Shown here piece by piece: positions 7,748 to 15,558 of a stretch of DNA of 48,671 nt (the first letter of the stretch is position 1; every line of letters starts with the position of its first letter). The DNA lies in the NCBI GenBank assembly GCA_000724175.1, contig JPGV01000032.1:1-48671 (forward strand). Direction: 5' to 3'. The notes under the pieces were generated by a model. It was given only the letters and a program-made list of their open reading frames with translations. It ran no database searches and was not told where the DNA came from. The DNA comes from [Candidatus Thermochlorobacteriaceae] bacterium GBChlB. Lineage in GTDB: Bacteria; Bacteroidota; Chlorobiia; Chlorobiales; Thermochlorobacteraceae. The position numbers were made by a program, and so were the translations under genes.

Positions 7748-10198
7748 ATGTCGTTTCGTTTTATCCTATTCGCTCTCCCGTTGCTCTTTGTTGCTGCCTG
7801 CGTGGCGCCGCCCGCGCAAGTTCCGTATCTGCGCGACATAATTCCGCTTCAAACGCTCGTTGCAGGAAAGCCCGATTCGCTCTTGCTCTCTGATTTATTT
7901 TATGCCGAAACTTACGCTGCCGAGTTCGAGCCGAATTCATACATCAACATTCAATACGATTCCACTAGCCGAGTTGTCGTGCTTCTTGCTCGATCAGATT
8001 ACGAGGGGCTGACACTGCTGTCGTTCCGACACGGCTCGGCGGTCTACAAAATTCCCGTCCAAACACGGCGCGTTGCACTTCAGACATTTTCGGTCAAGCT
8101 TAATGGCGCAGCGAAAACGGTATCCGTGATGGGAAGTTTTAACAATTGGAACCGCTCGTCGTCCCCAATGACACCAACGAACGACGGACGATATGAAATT
8201 TCCGTGCCGCTTGATGTAGGACGCTACGAATACAAATTCGTTGTTGATGGCAAAGAAATGATTGACCCAAGTAACCCTGACAAAGTGCCTAATGGCTTCG
8301 GCGATTTCAATTCCGTCTTGGTTGTTCAGCCGCGTCTCCGCGAGACGGCTTTTCTGCATATCGATGGATGCAAATTCCGTTCGGGCGAAACCGAAATAGA
8401 GTTCGTTTATGAACGCGATAAGCAAACGAAACGTCTTACGTCGTCTAATATTGTAGCGCTTTTAGACAACCAATCCATTCCCGACCAGCAGCTCAAACTG
8501 ATTGATAATCGAGTTGTCGTGCGCTTGAAAGCCGATAACCTTGTCGGCGAAAAAACAATGCGCATCGCGGTTACGCAGGACGGTTTAACAACGCCGATGC
8601 AAACGGTGCATCTTTCAGGCGGCAGACCGCTTGGCAGCGTGCAAAGTCAGAACGCACAGCGACCCGTCGGCGCCACACCGACGGGCGTCATCACGCCACC
8701 TGTGTTTAATTGGCACGACGCGGTGATGTATTCGCTGATGATTGACCGATTCCACAACGGCGATACGACCAATGATAAGCCCGTCGTTCAAGACTCACTC
8801 ATGCAACCAGCGAACTATTACGGCGGCGACTTGGCAGGCGTTATCAAAAAAATTGAAGAGGGGTATTTCGATTCGCTCGGCGTGAATGTGTTATGGCTCT
8901 CGCCTGTCAATCAAAATCCCGACAAAGCGTATCGAGAGTATCCGCCGCCGCACCGCTACTATACAGGCTATCACGGCTATTGGTCGGTTGACCCAGAGAA
9001 GGTCGATGCACGGTTCGGCGATATGCCCTTGCTCAAACAGCTTGTGGCAAAGGCACATTTGCGCAATATCAAAGTCATTCTTGACTTCGTCGCCCATCAT
9101 GTGCATGAAGAACACCCATTTTTCAAAGCGCATCCCAATTGGTTTGGCACATACAACTTGCCCGACGGTCGCAAGAACCTTCGGCTTTGGGACGATTACC
9201 GCCTAACGACGTGGTTCGAGCCGTATTTGCCGACGTTTGATTACACGAATGCCGATGCGCTCGATACCATGACACAAAACGCGCTATGGTGGCTGAAACA
9301 AACCGACGCGGACGGCTTTCGACACGATGCCGTAAAACATGTGCCGAACCTTTTTTGGCAAACGCTCACGCGCAAGTTGAAACGCACTATCGCTTATCCT
9401 CAAAAAAAACCAATCTATCAAATTGGTGAGACCTTCGGCAGCTACGACCTTGTGAAGTCATACGTGAACAATGGGCAGCTTAATGCCCAATTCAACTTCA
9501 ATTTATTCTACACGGCTCGGCGCGTCTTTCTTTCTGATGCTCATTTTTCGGAGTTAAGCGCGGAACTACAAAAAACATTCGATACTTACGGCATGAGCAA
9601 CTTGATGGGCAACATCATGGACAGCCACGACCAAGTTCGTTACATCGCCTTTGCTGACGGCGATATAGGTCTCGATGAAAAAAACGCGTCGGAACTTGCT
9701 TGGACGAACCCGCCGACAGTTAATAACGAGAACAGCTACGCGAAGGCAAGGCTCTACTTGGCGTATTTGCTCACCATTCCGGGCGTGCCAACACTTTACT
9801 ACGGCGACGAATTTGGAATGACAGGCTCTGTTGACCCCGACAATCGACGACCGATGCGCTTCGGAAAAGGCCTTTCGCCCCAAGAGCAAACAATGCTAAT
9901 GGGCGTCGTGCAACTCATCAAGTTACGGCGCACGTCGAGCGCCTTGCGCTACGGAGATTTTCGGACGCTCTTTGCCAACGAGACATGCTTTGCCTATCTG
10001 CGCTCCGACCCCAACGAGCGCGTGCTGATTGCGCTCAATAAATCCAATGCGCCGCAGACGATTTCGGTCGACTTTCCAAAGTTCTATCAAGCAAAGACAG
10101 CGAAAAACCTATTAACGAGCCAAACGGTTATGCTTAGCGACGATAACCTCTCGCTTGTCATCCCTGCAACAGGGTTCGTCGTCTTGAAAATAGAGTAA
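7748..10198 (+). CDS. GH13 alpha-amylase-family lipoprotein with glycogen-binding-like domain
   Basis: From the ATG at 7748 (816 aa) the protein begins with a lipoprotein signal ending FVAAC, so it is probably anchored to a membrane by Cys19. Around residues 105-195 is a CBM48/AMPK-type domain (VSVMGSFNNWNRSSSPM, GRYEYKFVVDGKEMIDP). The GH13 barrel occupies about 320-730: YSLMIDRFHNGD, VILDFVAHHV, nucleophile Asp527 (DGFRHD), acid/base Glu561 (IGETF) and Asp628 (MDSHDQ). A beta-sandwich C-terminus follows. The full triad implies activity on alpha-glucans (neopullulanase/cyclomaltodextrinase/alpha-amylase type). Exact specificity cannot be read. The start at 7721 would place nine residues before the lipoprotein signal and is rejected. 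Confidence 0.88.
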   Translation: MSFRFILFALPLLFVAACVAPPAQVPYLRDIIPLQTLVAGKPDSLLLSDLFYAETYAAEFEPNSYINIQYDSTSRVVVLLARSDYEGLTLLSFRHGSAVYKIPVQTRRVALQTFSVKLNGAAKTVSVMGSFNNWNRSSSPMTPTNDGRYEISVPLDVGRYEYKFVVDGKEMIDPSNPDKVPNGFGDFNSVLVVQPRLRETAFLHIDGCKFRSGETEIEFVYERDKQTKRLTSSNIVALLDNQSIPDQQLKLIDNRVVVRLKADNLVGEKTMRIAVTQDGLTTPMQTVHLSGGRPLGSVQSQNAQRPVGATPTGVITPPVFNWHDAVMYSLMIDRFHNGDTTNDKPVVQDSLMQPANYYGGDLAGVIKKIEEGYFDSLGVNVLWLSPVNQNPDKAYREYPPPHRYYTGYHGYWSVDPEKVDARFGDMPLLKQLVAKAHLRNIKVILDFVAHHVHEEHPFFKAHPNWFGTYNLPDGRKNLRLWDDYRLTTWFEPYLPTFDYTNADALDTMTQNALWWLKQTDADGFRHDAVKHVPNLFWQTLTRKLKRTIAYPQKKPIYQIGETFGSYDLVKSYVNNGQLNAQFNFNLFYTARRVFLSDAHFSELSAELQKTFDTYGMSNLMGNIMDSHDQVRYIAFADGDIGLDEKNASELAWTNPPTVNNENSYAKARLYLAYLLTIPGVPTLYYGDEFGMTGSVDPDNRRPMRFGKGLSPQEQTMLMGVVQLIKLRRTSSALRYGDFRTLFANETCFAYLRSDPNERVLIALNKSNAPQTISVDFPKFYQAKTAKNLLTSQTVMLSDDNLSLVIPATGFVVLKIE

Positions 10199-10228
10199 CT
10201 GATTGAGCGACGAGTAACGCCGAACACG

Positions 10229-13200
10229 TTATACGGTAATGGCGTTGCCACGATAAATTCTTGACCGATAGCGCGAGGCTTCAGGCGCAGGCAACGGCGC
10301 TGACGTCAGCAAACAGGCAATAACAAAGCGGTCGAGTTCTTCGTCAATCTCTTCGGGCGTTTGTGGTTTCTCCGATTTGGCGCGGCGTGTTAGGTCGACT
10401 TGATTGACCGCCGAGTGATGAATGCAACGCTCGTTCTCGACGCCAAGCGTTGCCGTTAGGCTATGCAGCGTGGTTTTGACGAAGTTTGCTAGCGCAAATT
10501 CTTCCGCCGTCGATTGCTGCGATGTTTTTGGCGTAACCAACACAATCTGCATCTCGCCAAGCAGGGAACACTTGCGCGCGATTCGAAAATGAAATGTGAG
10601 GTAGTTCTCGATTAATTCCTCGAAATCTTTTTCATTGAACACATTGTCCCAATTGCCCGACTTATCCGCGACGATAGGCTTAATTGGTATTGGTTCAAAC
10701 GGCGTTGAAATCACGGCTTCGGGTCTGCCAAACTCTGCCACGGCTCTATCAATCGCTTCTTCCAATTGCAAGCCAACAGCGCGGACTTGTAGCCGTCCGT
10801 CCTTTGCCCAATCCTTAAAGCGCATTCGAAGTTGCTCGGCGGTATAGGTGCTTTTCGTCATCACCACGACGTGCTTCACTTTGTATTCGCCGATGTAGCT
10901 TTGAACAAGGCGTGACATTTCTTCGACAAGGTAGTCGCCGAAGATGTAAATGATTTTCCCCTCGAACCTTGCCAAACGCTCTTGTTTAGGCTTGCCGAAA
11001 AGTTCTCCTTCGGTAACCGTGCGGTCGAAGCGCAGTCCGCCCGACGGGTGAAATGTCTCGCCCGATACGCCACCTGCGGCAAGGTAATGCACGGTCGCCA
11101 GCGCCACATCTTCTTCGGTCGGCATTCGCTTCAGATAAAGCATCGATAAAATGCCGTCGTTGATTTTTTTTGCCTCGCGCTTCAAAAATTCAGGGCTGAA
11201 AAACTCCTCAGTAGGATTTGGCACACTCGATAGAAAGTCTTGTCCGCGCTTGGCATCGGTAAGGTAACAGCCGTTGAGTAGCCGCTCGATAAGTTTTTCG
11301 GCAATGTTCTTATCCATCAAATGTGTGTATGAGGCGCTGTGGCTGTCCGCCGTGTTGCGAATATGATGCGCGAGATTCTGTAAGCGCTGATGCACGGTCG
11401 AGCCTTCAAGCAAAAACTCTACGCTGTTATGCTGTATGTCCGCAAGCAGGTCGTCGATGTTCGCGCCTTCATCGAGCGCTTTGATGATAGAAGCATACAG
11501 GTCGTTGACGCGCTTAGTGGCGAGAATCAATTTTCCGCGCCGCTCGAACAGTCCGGGACGATTGCCCTCGCCCGCAAGCCGAATCCCTTCAACGGGACCT
11601 GGCGCAATCGCGTTGATGACGAGCTCAGGTCCTAAGAATTTTGCAAAACATTCCGCCATAGCGCGTTGCCCTGCTTTGCTGACGGCGTAGTCGGCGCGGT
11701 TCGGATACGGCACAGCGACGTATTTTTCGCCACCGAAATACGAACTGACGTTCAAAACATAACCGAAGCCTTGTCGCTTCATAATCGGCAACGCTTTGCG
11801 CATCAACGAAAAATTGCTGATGAGATTCGCCTTCAAGGTGTGTCGCCAATCTTTCACGCTCATATCGACGACCATCTGTTCTGCGCCCGAGATGCCCGCG
11901 TTGTTAATGAGGTAGTCGATGCGCCCGAATTTCTGCATCGTAAATTCAATGAGTTTGCCCAGCGCGGGTTCATCGCTGACATCAATATCGGGTAGCACGG
12001 CGACGCGCTCCTCGGGCGTTGAGTATCCGATGCGTTGCAGTTCTTCCAGAATTTGACGGCGCTTCGTTTCAAGTTCAGATGGTCGGCGCGCTGCCAGCAC
12101 GACGCGCGCGCCCGCCGAGGCAAGCATCCGACCAATTTCGCCGCCGATGCCCTGCGAGCCACCTGTAATCACCGCCACTTTTCCCAAGTGCATTCCGTAG
12201 AGCGAATCCACCAAACCGGATTTTGCAGGCTGCTCTAAGTGTTCAGGCAAATACAAATTAATCTCATCGAGTTTTTTCGACGTATTGAGTATTTCTAAGA
12301 TAAATCCTGATGTGAGGTCGAAATTGTTCTCCGCCTTTTGCGAATATCGAATAAGTTGATGGGCAACGATACCGAACTTCAACTTGCCTTGCTCTTTCAT
12401 CACATCTGCTTCGTCGCGCCAAATTCTGATAAGCTCTTCGTTAGCCGCGCGCAAGACATCATGATAGGTCGAGCGTCCGTAAGCAGGCGAGGAGACGAAC
12501 ACCATGCGCGGCGCTTCGCGCAGTTTCTCCTGTTGCAGCTTGAAAAATTCCGCGAGCGACGAGGCGACAGCAAGCGTGCCGACGATTTCTTCGTTCAAAA
12601 ACTTTTGCGCCAGTTCGTCCGATGTGTCGTGCATCGTCGCATTTTGAAAATTCTTTTCGCAGCGCGGGAACACGACAACATTATCAATCGGTGCGTCGGC
12701 AAGTAACTCTTTGAAAAATGTTTTTCGGTGGTCGGCAACCAGCGCATCAAAGCGTCGAATGTCCCACTTCGGATACTCGGTTTTTGCGCGTTCAAAATGT
12801 CTGGGATGTTGAAAGACGATGATGACGCTCGATTTCGTGTCCATCAATCGCTTCGCTAAGGCAAGCGCGTCGTCGAATTGGTCGCCAGCAATGATGAGCG
12901 TGCGCTTGCCAGTGCCGTCGGAGATGCGCAGGCGCGGGCGGCTGGTGAGCGTCGTGCGACTTTCTTCGGCAACTTGCATGCCGTTGGTTACCTCGAGGCT
13001 GTGTCCAGCCAACGCCTTTGATTCATCGCTCGCCAAAAATAAAATCGCGTTGGTTACATCGTCAGCTTTCGGGAACGCTTTGGCAAGCCCTTGTTCAGTT
13101 TCACGATGCAAAATCATTTTGCCGAAGAAGTATTCCTGTGTCGAGCCGTCGCGTTTTCCTTTGAGCTTGTCCATTGCGGCAAAGACAGTTCGTATTCGCT

Positions 13201-13891
13201 CGGTGTCAATCGGACCCGGATAGACCAGATTGACACGAATCGCTTTCTGCGACAAGCCTAAGTCTTTGGCGAGTTTCTGCGTGAGCGCGTTGAGTGCCGA
13301 TTTCGGAACGCTGTATGCTGCTCTGCCGAAATACTCAGTGCGCGAGAAAATGGTTGAAACATTGACGATACTGCCGCCGACCGACATCACATCATAAGCG
13401 GCTCGCGTCATCAGCCATGTAATTCCCAAGATATTCCCAACTGCGTCAAATACGGTTTCGGTGTCCGCAAAGCCTTCGCTGCGCAGCGCATCGAGGTCTT
13501 CTTTGGTGAACGGCAGTTCTCCAAGCGGGCGCTTCGGCCCAGCAGTGCCAGCATTGTTGATAAGCACATCGAGCCTGCCAAATTCTTGTTTGACAGTCTG
13601 CATCGCCTCGTGAACCGCATCAGGATTGGACGCATCAAAGGCAAGCGCATAAAAATTTTTGGAGCGCCCATTTTTTTCCGCACCGAAAAGTTTAGTTTTA
13701 AGCGCGTCTAATTTTTCTTTATTGCGTCCCGTAACGATGCACGTTGCACCTTCGGCGAGAAATCGGTTCGTAATTGTTTCGCCAATGTTACCCGCACCGC
13801 CCGTAATGAGACAAATTTTTCCTGCAAGCCGGCCTTGGCGCGACGACTCAGCGGCGGATTTCGTTGCCGTTGCTGTATTTTTAGATGACAT
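10229..13891 (-). CDS. mcr: Malonyl-CoA reductase, bifunctional (3-hydroxypropionate pathway)
   Basis: A 1220-aa protein, nearly the same length as the 1219-aa Chloroflexus aurantiacus enzyme and colinear with it as far as I can recall that sequence. It has two tandem short-chain dehydrogenase halves. The N half has TGGAGNIG (30-37), Ser179 and Tyr193-x3-Lys197, and in Chloroflexus reduces malonate semialdehyde to 3-hydroxypropionate. The C half has TGGSQGIGG (about 573), VSSYFGGEK, YPNRADYAVSKAGQRAMAE and SGETFHPSGGL, and reduces malonyl-CoA to malonate semialdehyde. The C-terminus ...RIYRGNAITV also matches. Both use NADPH in the cytosol. Catalytic residues are present in both halves and there is no frameshift. 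A weak GGGAG lies about 9 nt before the start. It stands alone, convergent with the GH13 gene and divergent from a membrane protein. Its partner, propionyl-CoA synthase, starts about 31 kb away. Confidence 0.95.
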   Translation of the reverse strand: MSSKNTATATKSAAESSRQGRLAGKICLITGGAGNIGETITNRFLAEGATCIVTGRNKEKLDALKTKLFGAEKNGRSKNFYALAFDASNPDAVHEAMQTVKQEFGRLDVLINNAGTAGPKRPLGELPFTKEDLDALRSEGFADTETVFDAVGNILGITWLMTRAAYDVMSVGGSIVNVSTIFSRTEYFGRAAYSVPKSALNALTQKLAKDLGLSQKAIRVNLVYPGPIDTERIRTVFAAMDKLKGKRDGSTQEYFFGKMILHRETEQGLAKAFPKADDVTNAILFLASDESKALAGHSLEVTNGMQVAEESRTTLTSRPRLRISDGTGKRTLIIAGDQFDDALALAKRLMDTKSSVIIVFQHPRHFERAKTEYPKWDIRRFDALVADHRKTFFKELLADAPIDNVVVFPRCEKNFQNATMHDTSDELAQKFLNEEIVGTLAVASSLAEFFKLQQEKLREAPRMVFVSSPAYGRSTYHDVLRAANEELIRIWRDEADVMKEQGKLKFGIVAHQLIRYSQKAENNFDLTSGFILEILNTSKKLDEINLYLPEHLEQPAKSGLVDSLYGMHLGKVAVITGGSQGIGGEIGRMLASAGARVVLAARRPSELETKRRQILEELQRIGYSTPEERVAVLPDIDVSDEPALGKLIEFTMQKFGRIDYLINNAGISGAEQMVVDMSVKDWRHTLKANLISNFSLMRKALPIMKRQGFGYVLNVSSYFGGEKYVAVPYPNRADYAVSKAGQRAMAECFAKFLGPELVINAIAPGPVEGIRLAGEGNRPGLFERRGKLILATKRVNDLYASIIKALDEGANIDDLLADIQHNSVEFLLEGSTVHQRLQNLAHHIRNTADSHSASYTHLMDKNIAEKLIERLLNGCYLTDAKRGQDFLSSVPNPTEEFFSPEFLKREAKKINDGILSMLYLKRMPTEEDVALATVHYLAAGGVSGETFHPSGGLRFDRTVTEGELFGKPKQERLARFEGKIIYIFGDYLVEEMSRLVQSYIGEYKVKHVVVMTKSTYTAEQLRMRFKDWAKDGRLQVRAVGLQLEEAIDRAVAEFGRPEAVISTPFEPIPIKPIVADKSGNWDNVFNEKDFEELIENYLTFHFRIARKCSLLGEMQIVLVTPKTSQQSTAEEFALANFVKTTLHSLTATLGVENERCIHHSAVNQVDLTRRAKSEKPQTPEEIDEELDRFVIACLLTSAPLPAPEASRYRSRIYRGNAITV

Positions 13892-13905
13892 ACCCGCTCC
13901 CGTTG

Positions 13906-13917
13906 TTGACTTGTCAA
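13906..13917. promoter_or_regulatory. Short inverted repeat in the divergent mcr promoter region
   Basis: TTGACTTGTCAA is a 5-2-5 inverted repeat in the 72-bp gap between mcr (leftward) and the membrane-protein gene (rightward), 15 bp upstream of mcr. Each strand reads TTGAC, a -35-like sequence, but no convincing -10 hexamer sits 17 bp away. It may be an operator or chance. Confidence 0.25.
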
Positions 13918-13963
13918 TGTTGATGGCTGAAATTGGAAATTAACGAATCAATGTCAAATCGAG

Positions 13964-14641
13964 ATGAAAAACGTTTTGTTCATCACTGGTCTCTTGTTGA
14001 TATGCGTCCTGCACATCAATGGCGCATCAGCGCAATCTACCTTCAACGCAGCCAGCGTTGGACATGCTGCAAAAGCGTTTTCTCAGCAGCGGTTGGAGGC
14101 GCAGCGCAGCGCCATGTGGATTTTAGGCGCGTGGGCTGGCGTTTCCATCGCGTCGGGAATTGGATTGGCATTGCAAAATAACACTGTGCCGTTGCGCTAC
14201 GCGGGCTATCAAAACATCGGTTGGGGCGCGGTGAATGCGGCACTTGCAGGCGTCGCGCTTGTCGGCATTGCAAATCAGCTTGCTGCGTTGGACGCGATGA
14301 GCGCTGGCAAAGAATCAATGTTTCTTTTGAAAGAACTTGGCGAGGAACAAGCCTTTTCAAAAGTCTTACTGATCAATGTTGGCTTAGATGTGGGCTATAT
14401 GCTTGTCGGCAGCGCCTTGATGTATGGCGGACGTAACGGACTCAATCGCGGCGATGAATTTTTCGGAAGCGGACTTGGCGTTCTCGTTCAAGGTGCGTTT
14501 TTGCTTGCGTTTGATATTTGGCAAGTTGTGCTGTCGAGCCGGCGCGTTGAGGCGGTCGAGCAGACCTTGTATCCGCTTGTTTCGCTTCTGCCTGCTGCAC
14601 CGATGAGCCAACTCGGGCTGACCATGCGCGTCTCATTCTAA
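13964..14641 (+). CDS. Membrane protein of unknown function with signal peptide
   Basis: A 225-aa protein starting with a Sec signal (MKNVLFITGLLLICVLHINGASA, then QSTF). About four hydrophobic stretches follow: MWILGAWAGVSIASGIGLAL, WGAVNAALAGVALVGIANQL, VLLINVGLDVGYMLVGSALM and VLVQGAFLLAFDIWQVVL. It resembles uncharacterised integral membrane proteins of Bacteroidota (DUF6992-like, from memory). No catalytic motif is visible. It is divergent from mcr across 72 bp, so shared regulation is possible but not shown. Confidence 0.65.
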   Translation: MKNVLFITGLLLICVLHINGASAQSTFNAASVGHAAKAFSQQRLEAQRSAMWILGAWAGVSIASGIGLALQNNTVPLRYAGYQNIGWGAVNAALAGVALVGIANQLAALDAMSAGKESMFLLKELGEEQAFSKVLLINVGLDVGYMLVGSALMYGGRNGLNRGDEFFGSGLGVLVQGAFLLAFDIWQVVLSSRRVEAVEQTLYPLVSLLPAAPMSQLGLTMRVSF

Positions 14642-14669
14642 ACAGCAACCGCAAGCCAAGTTTTGCTTG

Positions 14670-15509
14670 TCATTTCAGCGGTATGGCTTTCACTGCCGCA
14701 AGCGGCAAATTCAGGCGCTCGGCAATTTTCTCATCTGTAACGCCCAACTCGCGCAAAAACGGCACCGCCTCTAATTTGCCTTTCAGTTCGCCCTCTTTGA
14801 TGCCCTCTTTGATGCCCTCTTTGATGCCCTCTTTGATACCTTCTTTGATGCCCTGCTTAACGCCCTCAAGTTTGCCTTCCTGCAAAATTTCTTGATAGGC
14901 TCTGGTTTTTTTCAACTCTTCCTCGAACTCTTCTTCAATACTCAACATCTTTAAAATCTCCTTTCGCGTTAAGTTTGAAAATTTTTGAAACAACACTTGC
15001 TGAATAAAATCAACTTGTTCCGGAAATCGCTCCAAGAGAAACTTTGCCGCTTGAACCGACGTCTTTTGCGGCTCAATCAATAACTTAAATAGCGCCGCCA
15101 AGTTGACCACGTCTTCAACAACGGGCAGTTCGTCTAAGTAGATGCGTTGTACCAATCCCGACGCCAAGAGTTCCTCATATCCTGCGATGTTGCGCGACTC
15201 AACGCTGCGGCTCGGATAAATGACGACAGCGCGCCAAGGCAGATTGCCGTATTGCTTCAGATAGATAAAAATCTGGGCGAAGAGCCGTTGGTAAAATTGA
15301 TTATCCAAGTAGAACTGCGCCTCGACAAAATACAGCGCGTCGTTGATAAACCGCGGCATAAAAATGCCATCGAGCCGAAACGATAATTCCTTAATCTCGA
15401 CCGATTTGAACTGATAGCGTTCCGCGTCCGTTGCGGCTCTGCCGATGAGTGCAAAGAACGCTTGCGGCACAGCCTTGAGCAGAAAATATACAAGTTTATC
15501 CGTTCTCAT
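14670..15509 (-). CDS. Rpn/DUF2887-type PD-(D/E)XK nuclease-like protein
   Basis: A 279-aa cytosolic protein. The N-terminal half (MRTDKLVYFLLKAVPQAFFALIG...RLDGIFMP...YFVEAQFYLDNQFYQRLF) has the Asp47...Glu63-x-Gln65 core of a PD-(D/E)XK nuclease fold, as in the DUF2887/Rpn family of recombination-promoting nuclease or transposase-like proteins. The middle has LFKLLIEPQK and a long helical stretch. Near the C-terminus the tetrapeptide IKEG repeats in register, followed by a short tail ending ERLNLPLAAVKAIPLK, typical of this family. These proteins are often multicopy and variable between strains. No terminal inverted repeats or transposon boundaries are visible, so it is not called an insertion sequence. 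Confidence 0.78.
   Translation of the reverse strand: MRTDKLVYFLLKAVPQAFFALIGRAATDAERYQFKSVEIKELSFRLDGIFMPRFINDALYFVEAQFYLDNQFYQRLFAQIFIYLKQYGNLPWRAVVIYPSRSVESRNIAGYEELLASGLVQRIYLDELPVVEDVVNLAALFKLLIEPQKTSVQAAKFLLERFPEQVDFIQQVLFQKFSNLTRKEILKMLSIEEEFEEELKKTRAYQEILQEGKLEGVKQGIKEGIKEGIKEGIKEGIKEGELKGKLEAVPFLRELGVTDEKIAERLNLPLAAVKAIPLK
14791..14862 (-). repeat. 12-bp tandem repeat inside the Rpn/DUF2887 gene
   Basis: Six consecutive 12-bp units (consensus CCCTCTTTGATG on the plus strand). The first three are identical, the fourth and fifth differ by one base, and the sixth is degenerate. In the gene they encode IKEG repeats. Because the unit is a multiple of three, slippage would change protein length without breaking the frame. 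Confidence 0.9.
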
Positions 15510-15558
15510 CTGGAAAAACGCTGTCAGGGTTAAGCCTGTCCTGCAAATTTAGATATGG

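Noticed and set aside
10229-13891. Malonyl-CoA reductase as a frameshifted fusion of two SDR genes
   Set aside because: Two SDR domains in one frame is the normal architecture of the Chloroflexus-type enzyme, with matching length and C-terminus.
14670-15509. Rpn/DUF2887 gene as an insertion sequence
   Set aside because: No terminal inverted repeats or target-site duplications are visible around it.
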